Assembly (NCBI GenBank): GCA_003135995.1
Contig: PNBM01000359.1
Location: 2,294 to 8,086, forward strand
From: Ignavibacteriota bacterium
Lineage (GTDB): Bacteria > Bacteroidota > Ignavibacteria > Tepidaquicellales > Tepidaquicellaceae
DNA length: 5,793 bases
Reading direction: 5' to 3'
The first letter of the stretch is position 1; each line of letters opens with the position of its first letter. Below, piece by piece: positions 1 to 5,793 of this stretch. The position numbers and the translations under genes are program-made. The notes under the pieces are model-generated. The model was given only the letters and a program-made list of their open reading frames with translations. It was not told the origin of the DNA and made no database searches.

Positions 1-103
1 GCCTTGTGATGCAGTTTAGAATACCGGGGCGGAGCTTTAAATTCAACAGATTTTACGGCTTTTATAAATTAATCTTCACTCTTGGTTCACTTAGCAAATT
101 CAG

Positions 104-117
104 TTACCTTCGGGTAA
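104..117 (+). other. Short perfect hairpin with UUCG loop
   Basis: TTACC and GGTAA pair perfectly around TTCG, giving on the plus strand the C(UUCG)G tetraloop known for unusual stability. A G-U pair could add one more step. The bases after it on the plus strand are AT-rich (AATAAAATTTTAATT) but lack a proper T run, so it is at best a poor terminator for a plus-strand transcript entering from the left. It could also be part of a structured RNA or chance. Confidence 0.35.
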
Positions 118-205
118 TAAAATTTTAATTCCTCTTTCAAAATTAATTTAGTCTCCCTTTAAAACCAAGAAGTGTGCAATATTGCATTATCTATTGATTT
201 AAGAG

Positions 206-236
206 AAAAAAAATGTCCCACGGATAAATTCGCGGG
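206..236 (-). terminator. Intrinsic terminator downstream of the beta-helix gene
   Basis: Read on the minus strand, CCCGCG and CGTGGG form a six-pair stem (one G-U pair) around an eight-base loop, followed after three bases by a run of eight T. It sits about 110 bases past the stop codon at 348 and would end the transcript of the complete beta-helix gene. On the plus strand the same hairpin is followed by only four T, so it could also act weakly in the other direction. Confidence 0.75.
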
Positions 237-347
237 TTTTATGTTAAACGCTTTTTTTAAAATTGTTGATGACAGTCTTGAAACTGCTGCAATTTTTGTT
301 ATTATTCTATTTTCGAAGATTTAAAATTCTGCTCTAATATTTTCTTT

Positions 348-3014
348 TTACTTCACCATTAACATCTTTATTGTATGAGTGTAAGAGCCCGCTTCTATTC
401 TTGCAAAATACACCCCGCTTGTATAGTTTGAACCGTTCCATACTGCTTTGTGTTCACCTGCTTGTAAGTTTTTATTTACTAAGGTTTCGACCTTTTTTCC
501 TGATATGTCATATACAACTAATTTCACGAAAATATTTTTTGGAACATCATAATTTATAGTTGTTGTAGGATTAAAAGGATTTGGGTAGTTTTCGTATAAC
601 TTAAAACTACGCGGAATATCTTTTGATATTATTATAATACCTGTAATAGATGAACTGTCAAATTCATCAGCTCCGATATCCGGGGCTGTTCCGGAACCGG
701 TGTAACCTTGTTCTCCCCATCTTATATTTCCGTCATAATCTGTTGTAACAGCGAAAGGCGATATTATCCTGATACCACCGTTTTGGCATTGTGTAGGAAT
801 ATATCCTTTAATATGCAAATCGTATGGAGTTGTTAATATATTCACAAATGGTGGAAGTTCCGTTACCGATGCATTGTCCCTTGTAGGTCCTACAAATGTC
901 TTATATGATGCCAAAGTAGAATAAGAATTACCATTATACATTATAAGATTGTTAGTTCCGGGTGTTCCTGCATAAAATAAATTATTATTCGATGTTGATG
1001 CATAATTTGTTAAAACCGTACTGCTTCGCCTGTATGTCGTAGTATATCCCGTTCCTTTATGGGTAGATGTATTCACAAGAATATTATTCCGCAAATCAAC
1101 GGTCGGTGTAGCAGAACTAACATATAATGCAGCACTTCCAAAAAGTGCACCTGAGCTGGTAGCATTCAGATAGATTGTATTATAATAAATATTGATAGAT
1201 GTTGAACTTGATATAACATAAATACCTGCCATCGGAATACTGGAGTTTGCAGCAGGTGTTCTTAAATCTCCGATAACATTATTATATACATTATTAGTTG
1301 TACCTCCCAGAAGATATATTCCATAAACTGATGGACTTGAAGTAGCAGAAGATAAATCAAAAATCTTGTTATCGTAAATATCAGCTGTAATGCTTGCAGA
1401 AGATTGTTCTATTCCATATATATATAATGCACCGTTGATTGTACTAATTACGTTTCCGCTGATATATAAAGGATTTGGAGAACTCGCTATTCCGGTTTGT
1501 ATCCCGCCAATCATTGCTCCACCTCCCGCTGATAAATTATTTATTATGTTATTCCGGTATTCCTTATTTCCTGTTCCACCTGATAATTCTCTGATAGCAA
1601 ATATATTAACAGAGGCTGTTGAAGTGGAGGTTAAATTAAATATTGTATTTGCATTTGCAGTTACATTAACAGCTCCACCGTTATAAATACCGTATAATAA
1701 TGAAGCAGATGTTGAGTTATTTAACTCAAAATTTGAAATAGTATTATTTGAAACTGTACAGTTGGTTACCGTGGCAAGATAGAAACCCATCATTTGTCCA
1801 TTTCCGGTTCGGGAAATTTTATTAATTGTATTGTTACTCGCTGATAAAGTTATCGCAGAACCTGTGTAAATAGCATATATAGTACCTGTAGTATTATTAG
1901 CACTAATGTTTCTTATCGTATTACTATCTATATTAATTGTATTTGATGTCGCAGTAGATGAATTATATATACCGTAAAAAGAACCTGTCGAGGATGTTAA
2001 AGAAATATCAGAGATAATATTGTTATTAACGTTACAAGTAGTTGCAGCCGTTGGCATTGCATTCAAATAAATACCCTGAAATTGACCTGCGTTATCACTT
2101 CCATCTAATATTAATGTTCCGGTTCCTGTACCCGAAGAATATCCTATCGTGTTTCCTGTTATTTGAATATTATTTCCATAAGTCGCATTTGAAAAATAAA
2201 TACCGTACATAGTTCCTGCTGCAGTGAAAGTTCTAGTATCTGTCTGGTAAATTATATTGTTTGAAATAGACCAGTCAGAATTACCCGTTATAGCATAAAC
2301 TGCCGCACAACCACCTGTTAAAAAAAAGTCATGCATTATACAATGGTCAATAAGTATTGTGCTATTTGCAATTGCAGAAGATGTCGTCGAACCAATACCA
2401 TTAACTAATTTCGTTGGGATATTAGTACCTGCCGGTCCTAAATTACAATAGGAAATAGTATTATTATCATTTCCTGTTAATGTTCCCGTTGAAAAAGATA
2501 TATTACCTCCATTCAATCCAACTGACCCGGAATATGAACCTAAAATTGTACAATTGGTTATAGTGTTATTTGTTGCATCATTTTTAAACTGTATTGTCGA
2601 TGTTCCTGATGTTGCCGAGGCAGTAGTATTTGAAAAGGTTAATGCATTTCCTTCTGTATTTAAACCGTTTATTGTCACGTTATCAGAGCCATTAAGATTA
2701 AGTAGTGGAGCTCCTGCGTTAATTACACCGCTGATTGTCCAGGAACCGCCGGATGGTTTAATTGTTAAGGATGTCCAGGTGCCTGCAGCTAAAGTTGCTC
2801 CTGCCACGGGCTCTGTTGTATTGTTTGTTATTGTAATGACAATATTTGCCGATGGCTGTGTTGCAACTATTGCAGAAGCAGCTGCACTTAGTGTCGCATA
2901 AGAACCATTACCCGCTCCTGTGCAACCTGAAACTGTAACCTGCGACTTCGCACTCTGCACTAAAAACATTGTAGAAATAAATAGTACACTTAAAATAAAG
3001 TAAAACGATTTCAT
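348..3014 (-). CDS. Secreted beta-helix repeat protein with T9SS type A sorting domain
   Basis: This is a complete 888-residue protein of unknown substrate, predicted to be exported and then displayed or released by the type IX secretion system. Residues 1-25 form a signal peptide (MKSF, then a hydrophobic core, then QSAKSQ). An N-terminal cap follows (YATLSAA, WTSLTIKPSGG, LNGSDNVTINGLN). From about residue 140 to 640 come Asn/Thr/Ser-rich repeats of the form NNTI-S plus a YGIY-like motif every 29-34 residues, as expected of a right-handed parallel beta-helix. Residues 732-786 (DLHIKGY, DYDGNIRW, DIGADEFD) resemble the end-cap found in many secreted beta-helix proteins. Residues 803-888 are the sorting domain, with NYPNPFNPTT at 809-818, VYDISGKKV, SGVYF and a terminal KMLMVK. 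The frame opens further upstream to a TTG at 3080, but the ATG at 3014 directly precedes the signal peptide and has a GGA-type site before it, so I chose it. No catalytic residues are recognisable; adhesin, glycan binder or enzyme are all possible. Family and export route are fairly secure, function is not. Confidence 0.93.
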   Translation of the reverse strand: MKSFYFILSVLFISTMFLVQSAKSQVTVSGCTGAGNGSYATLSAAASAIVATQPSANIVITITNNTTEPVAGATLAAGTWTSLTIKPSGGSWTISGVINAGAPLLNLNGSDNVTINGLNTEGNALTFSNTTASATSGTSTIQFKNDATNNTITNCTILGSYSGSVGLNGGNISFSTGTLTGNDNNTISYCNLGPAGTNIPTKLVNGIGSTTSSAIANSTILIDHCIMHDFFLTGGCAAVYAITGNSDWSISNNIIYQTDTRTFTAAGTMYGIYFSNATYGNNIQITGNTIGYSSGTGTGTLILDGSDNAGQFQGIYLNAMPTAATTCNVNNNIISDISLTSSTGSFYGIYNSSTATSNTINIDSNTIRNISANNTTGTIYAIYTGSAITLSASNNTINKISRTGNGQMMGFYLATVTNCTVSNNTISNFELNNSTSASLLYGIYNGGAVNVTANANTIFNLTSTSTASVNIFAIRELSGGTGNKEYRNNIINNLSAGGGAMIGGIQTGIASSPNPLYISGNVISTINGALYIYGIEQSSASITADIYDNKIFDLSSATSSPSVYGIYLLGGTTNNVYNNVIGDLRTPAANSSIPMAGIYVISSSTSINIYYNTIYLNATSSGALFGSAALYVSSATPTVDLRNNILVNTSTHKGTGYTTTYRRSSTVLTNYASTSNNNLFYAGTPGTNNLIMYNGNSYSTLASYKTFVGPTRDNASVTELPPFVNILTTPYDLHIKGYIPTQCQNGGIRIISPFAVTTDYDGNIRWGEQGYTGSGTAPDIGADEFDSSSITGIIIISKDIPRSFKLYENYPNPFNPTTTINYDVPKNIFVKLVVYDISGKKVETLVNKNLQAGEHKAVWNGSNYTSGVYFARIEAGSYTHTIKMLMVK
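1120..2204 (-). repeat. Protein-level beta-helix repeat array in the downstream gene
   Basis: Twelve successive units carry a small-residue/aromatic signature (YGIY, QGIY, YGIY, YAIY, MGFY, YGIY, FAIR, GGIQ, YGIE, YGIY, AGIY, AALY), the first at residue 271 and the last at 628 of the 888-residue protein. After a first step of 43 residues, spacing stays between 29 and 34. Each unit also holds an Asn-rich turn followed by TI or II (NNTI, SNTI, NNII). The DNA is not a perfect tandem repeat; only the amino acid pattern is conserved, pointing to old duplications held by fold constraints. Confidence 0.8.
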
Positions 3015-3246
3015 AGATAGATTTTTCCTTTTTGGCTTTTTTGGAATTTGTTTAAAAAATTTGAAAGAGTTTTGACACAAATTAATATGAATTTTCTCTT
3101 ATTTCTATTTTATTATTTTTTATTACTTGTTATACTTCTTCGGACCAGCATAATAGTTGTTTTTTTGATAAACTCGAAGGAGTTACAATTATGCCTGATA
3201 CGGAAATTGTTTCATAACCGTATTATCCTGCCTTTTTATTTAATAT
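3015..3246 (-). other. AT-rich spacer between the two paralogs
   Basis: This 232-base gap must hold whatever ends transcription of the upstream gene and starts the downstream one, unless they are co-transcribed. On the minus strand ATACGG and CCGTAT (positions 3223 to 3198) can form a six-pair stem with a 14-base loop, but no T run follows, so it is not a typical terminator. TTAATTTG near 3090-3080 is one base off the Bacteroidota -7 element TAnnTTTG, without a matching -33 TTTG at the right distance. The gap is too long for tight translational coupling; independent transcription is plausible but unproven. Confidence 0.4.
3026..3031 (-). promoter_or_regulatory. Weak ribosome binding site supporting the ATG at 3014
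   Basis: On the minus strand AAAGGA lies 11 bases before the ATG at 3014, in an otherwise A-rich leader. It is a partial match to the anti-Shine-Dalgarno sequence with slightly long spacing. Many Bacteroidota-type genes rely on A-rich leaders rather than strong Shine-Dalgarno sites, so its weakness is not evidence against the start. It favours this ATG over the upstream TTG at 3080. Confidence 0.45.
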
Positions 3247-5793
3247 TTATTTTAAAATAACCATCTTTTTTGTAAATATATTATCTTTTCCATTCGCATT
3301 TGCCAACATCCTGTAGAAATAAATTCCGCTCGCCAGATTTACACCGTTAAATTCCGCAGTATAATATCCCGCAGTTTTAACATCATTAACGATTGTCTTC
3401 AGTTCTCTCCCCGAAACGTCATAGATTAAAATTCTCACCTTACTGTCGAAAGGCAATTCATAATCAATCTTTGTAGTAGGATTAAAAGGATTCGGATAAT
3501 TTTGTGATACACTAAATTTCTTCGGAATACCGATTTCAACAACGGAATTTAATTTGAAATACTTAAAGTTACCGTTGTAATCAATTTGTTTCAAACGATA
3601 ATTAAATTTTCCTGTGGTTAATTTTAAATCTGTGAATGAATAATTTGTCACAATATTTCTTGTTCCGCTACCTTTAACAAACGCAACTTTCACCCATTCT
3701 GAATACTGACTGTTTAATACCTGATATTGTTTCTGTATTTCAAATCCAGAGTTGTTCTCTTCCTTTGCAGTTGTCCAATTCAGCGTTACACTTCGTTCTG
3801 AAATTGCCGAAGTAAAAGAAGCGAGTTCAACGGGAAGCGGATTACCATTTTCTATTCCTCCAAGTGAGGGTGGGGATGGACGTGTGAAACCAATGTAATA
3901 GGTTGTAATACTTGCAATCGTAACTCCTGCCCCTTTTAAAACATTGTTGGTTGATTGAAAATCACCGGGTGTCGTACCATTTACATCAGTAGGAGAAACA
4001 AATTGCGGGTCAACATTCAGACTATGTGCATCCTGCCCAATTACAATTGGCAATAATGTTTTATCTCCACTGTTGTAGCCTAAAGTGCCTCCGGTTCCCG
4101 AAACATAATAATCATTATAATCAATCGTTAAACCTGTAGTTCCGGAAAGATACACTGCGTAATGCTTTGCCGTTCCGCTTGTATTGCTCCGGGCATTTAT
4201 CAGTAAATTATCCCTGAAATTTCTTGTATTAGTATTTGCGTTGTTATATAAGGCATAAGTATTTGCACATGCACTAACAGGAGCGGTTCCGCCTATATAT
4301 ATAGTATTGAAATAAACATTATTATTATTGTTGAGAGCACCATTTTCATAAATTCCACCAATTATATTATCATTTGAAACTCCCGCACCGAGACCGATGA
4401 TGTTGTTAAAATATGTTGTCGCGCCTGCATTTATATATATACCGTAAACAGACACAGTAGTACTGCTCGAAGCAGTGGTAAGCGAATTGATAAAGTTACC
4501 GTTAACATTATTCGTACCTAAAGTAGGTCCGGAATAATATATTCCAAGAACCGAAACCGCTGCAGAACCATTCGTATTTGATAAGCTATATATTGTGTTG
4601 CCGCTAACATTCATACCCAAAGTACCGGATGCTGTTAAATATATTCCGATAACACTTGAAGCTACTCCGGTTCCTGTATTTCCTCCGGAATGTGTAAAAT
4701 TTCTTACAGTATTTGACTGCTGATTTACTGTACTTGTGCTTGATGAGCGAATTCCTACTAACTGCCCGCTTGACTGATCCGATATTATATTATTTGCCGA
4801 AGCCGAACCAATGGTATTATTACTGACAGTTGTTGTTCCACCCGGAGCAAAATTATATATTCCAAAAAAATATGCGCTGGTTCCACCTGAAACTGCTGCG
4901 ACAGTAATTGATGAAATGTTATTATTTGAAATCGTACATGAAGAACCTGTATTATAAATTCCACATTCACTACTGCCTGTTGTAGCTGAAGCATTAAAAG
5001 TAATACCGGAAATTGTATTGCCTGAAATACCTGCATTATTCGTTAAGTTGTTTATCAAAATATTTGCAGCTAAAAGGGAAGAAGAATAAGTAAAAGAAAT
5101 ATTGGTAACTGTGTTTCCTGTACAATTCGGATAATAGCCTGCACTTAAATTGATTCCATAATTTATAAATGTACCGCTCGTAATCATATTAATACCGCCA
5201 ATTGTGTTGTTTTGAACGCTTGTAGCACGTCCTGTACCTGAGGTAATATTAATTCCTATAAAACCGGTACTGGTAGATGATGAACCAATTGTGCATGCAT
5301 TTGTCTGTGTTGAATCAGCATATCCGATAATATTACCGTTAACTGTAAAACCATCCCCTCCTGTATTTATAAAAATACCGGTCCACGAACGACCATTAAC
5401 AAGCAGTGTGTTTTTCTGATATATCCTGTTATTTTGTATCGTCCATGATGGTTTGCTTGTATTGGCGCTGTAGGAATCAAGATAAATTCCTGCTGGGTTA
5501 CAGGAGGCTGTGCCAAAATCATGGATTTTGTTTCCTATTATTGTGTTCCCGTAATTTTCATAACCTGATGTACCATATGAATATATACATATGTTCGTTA
5601 GATGAGTATCATATGAGCTGATTTCACAGTTGCTGATTGTATTATTGGTATTTCCCGATGTCGGACTGGCATTACTGAAAACAATTGGGCAGCCTGTGTT
5701 ATAACCAGAATTGTACCCTTGACCATCTCCTGAAATTATACAATTTGTAATAGTATTTGAACATGCTCCGTTCACAAATTTTATTGTTGATGA
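3247..5793 (-). CDS. Secreted beta-helix protein with FN3-like and T9SS sorting domains (5' partial)
   Basis: The C-terminal 848 residues of a larger secreted protein lie here; the reading frame is open through the right edge, so start and signal peptide are outside the window. A GTG at 5775 could be read as a start, but the residues before it (SSTIKF) continue a block shared with the downstream paralog, so it is internal. Visible residues 1 to about 560 are Asn/Thr/Ser/Gly-rich beta-helix-like repeats (NNTISN, GNTI, then GIY or GIN every 29-41 residues). Residues 595-601 (DPQFVSP) and the GDFQSTNNVLKGAG stretch resemble a helix end-cap. Residues 654-754 form a fibronectin type III-like module (PVELASFTS, SVTLNWTTAKEENNSGFEIQK, YRLKQIDYNG), common next to T9SS signals. 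Residues 758-848 are the T9SS type A sorting domain, with NYPNPFNPTT at 765-774, IYDVSGRELK, SGIYFYR and terminal KKMVILK. By comparison with the paralog about 140 residues are missing. Surface display or release is likely; ligand or reaction unknown. Confidence 0.92.
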   Translation of the reverse strand, partial: SSTIKFVNGACSNTITNCIISGDGQGYNSGYNTGCPIVFSNASPTSGNTNNTISNCEISSYDTHLTNICIYSYGTSGYENYGNTIIGNKIHDFGTASCNPAGIYLDSYSANTSKPSWTIQNNRIYQKNTLLVNGRSWTGIFINTGGDGFTVNGNIIGYADSTQTNACTIGSSSTSTGFIGINITSGTGRATSVQNNTIGGINMITSGTFINYGINLSAGYYPNCTGNTVTNISFTYSSSLLAANILINNLTNNAGISGNTISGITFNASATTGSSECGIYNTGSSCTISNNNISSITVAAVSGGTSAYFFGIYNFAPGGTTTVSNNTIGSASANNIISDQSSGQLVGIRSSSTSTVNQQSNTVRNFTHSGGNTGTGVASSVIGIYLTASGTLGMNVSGNTIYSLSNTNGSAAVSVLGIYYSGPTLGTNNVNGNFINSLTTASSSTTVSVYGIYINAGATTYFNNIIGLGAGVSNDNIIGGIYENGALNNNNNVYFNTIYIGGTAPVSACANTYALYNNANTNTRNFRDNLLINARSNTSGTAKHYAVYLSGTTGLTIDYNDYYVSGTGGTLGYNSGDKTLLPIVIGQDAHSLNVDPQFVSPTDVNGTTPGDFQSTNNVLKGAGVTIASITTYYIGFTRPSPPSLGGIENGNPLPVELASFTSAISERSVTLNWTTAKEENNSGFEIQKQYQVLNSQYSEWVKVAFVKGSGTRNIVTNYSFTDLKLTTGKFNYRLKQIDYNGNFKYFKLNSVVEIGIPKKFSVSQNYPNPFNPTTKIDYELPFDSKVRILIYDVSGRELKTIVNDVKTAGYYTAEFNGVNLASGIYFYRMLANANGKDNIFTKKMVILK
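4150..5490 (-). repeat. Protein-level beta-helix repeat array in the upstream gene
   Basis: About fourteen units carry the same signature as the neighbouring gene (AGIY, TGIF, IGIN, YGIN, ANIL, CGIY, FGIY, VGIR, IGIY, LGIY, YGIY, GGIY, YALY, YAVY), spaced mostly 32-37 residues apart with extremes near 29 and 41. Asn-rich turns such as GNTI, NNTI and NNNI recur between them. The pattern fits coils of a right-handed parallel beta-helix. As in the paralog, no exact DNA repeat underlies it. Confidence 0.78.

Larger units (their letters stand above)
1..347. other. Non-coding flank with terminator and unassigned short frames
   Basis: No gene can be supported in this stretch. It contains the 3' untranslated region of the beta-helix gene, its terminator (236 to 206), a 12-base perfect palindrome TGCAATATTGCA (175-186) and the UUCG hairpin (104-117). 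The first 40 bases are visibly richer in G and C than the rest. A plus-strand frame is open from the left edge to a TAA at 126-128 and could be the tail of a gene outside the window, but its sequence resembles nothing I recognise. A second plus-strand frame, 163-324, is open for 53 codons and crosses the terminator. Confidence 0.5.

Noticed and set aside
1..347. CRISPR array, tRNA, IS element ends or attachment site in the flank
   Set aside because: There are no spaced direct repeats, no cloverleaf with a CCA-type end, no transposase reading frame and no terminal inverted repeats.
1390..1686. Plus-strand open frame opposite the beta-helix repeats
   Set aside because: It is antisense to a well-supported coding region with clear repeats and domains, and its translation shows only composition-driven hydrophobic residues. 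The frames at 371-559, 2554-2901 and 5406-5621 are rejected for the same reason.
3015..3080. N-terminal extension of the downstream beta-helix protein starting at a TTG
   Set aside because: It would place 22 mostly polar and basic residues before a clear signal peptide. The internal ATG at 3014 has a GGA-type site and fits Sec export better.
3198..3223. Inverted repeat ATACGG/CCGTAT after the upstream gene as an intrinsic terminator
   Set aside because: The stem is short with a large loop, and no T run follows on the minus strand.
3048..3260. Plus-strand frame of 70 codons, very hydrophobic
   Set aside because: It needs a TTG start, lies in an AT-rich spacer where Phe/Leu/Ile codons arise by composition, has no ribosome binding site and runs into the antisense of the upstream gene. 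Most likely spurious.
4785..5036. Minus-strand open frame in a different phase inside the upstream gene
   Set aside because: It overlaps the repeat-bearing frame completely and its Gln/Leu/Ile-rich translation is what frame-shifted Asn/Thr/Ser repeats produce.
5773..5775. GTG as the start of the upstream gene
   Set aside because: The frame continues upstream to the window edge, and the residues before it (STIKF) are conserved in the paralog (STIQF), so this Val is internal and no signal peptide follows.

Overview
The window holds two large genes, both on the minus strand, and little else. Both encode secreted, repeat-rich proteins that end in the C-terminal sorting domain of the type IX secretion system (T9SS type A, Por secretion). 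T9SS occurs in the Bacteroidota/Chlorobiota group. The exact wording of the sorting signal (NYPNPFNPTT), the AT-rich composition and the weak ribosome binding site together suggest a member of the Ignavibacteria or a close relative, probably from an environmental genome. That placement is inference from motif style; the window contains no phylogenetic marker gene.

Layout, read in the direction of transcription (right to left). Positions 5793 to 3247 carry the upstream gene, which is cut by the right window edge and so lacks its start and signal peptide. It has a long parallel beta-helix-like repeat domain, a fibronectin type III-like module and the sorting domain. Positions 3246 to 3015 are an AT-rich spacer with no convincing terminator or promoter. 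Positions 3014 to 348 carry a complete second gene of 888 residues: signal peptide, N-terminal cap, beta-helix-like repeats, a C-terminal cap ending in a GADE motif, and the sorting domain. Positions 347 to 1 are non-coding as far as can be shown; they include a good intrinsic terminator for the second gene at 236 to 206 and an unexplained stem with a UUCG loop at 104 to 117.

The two genes are diverged paralogs: their beta-helix segments align collinearly from the right window edge inward, while their C-terminal parts differ. Both products should be exported by Sec, cross the outer membrane through T9SS, and be anchored on or released from the cell surface. Right-handed beta-helices of this kind serve as adhesins, polysaccharide binders or polysaccharide-active enzymes, but no catalytic site can be identified here, so the substrate or partner is unknown. 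I see no convincing sign of a new multi-gene system; the points of interest are the tandem duplication with module exchange and the very regular 30 to 35 residue repeat.
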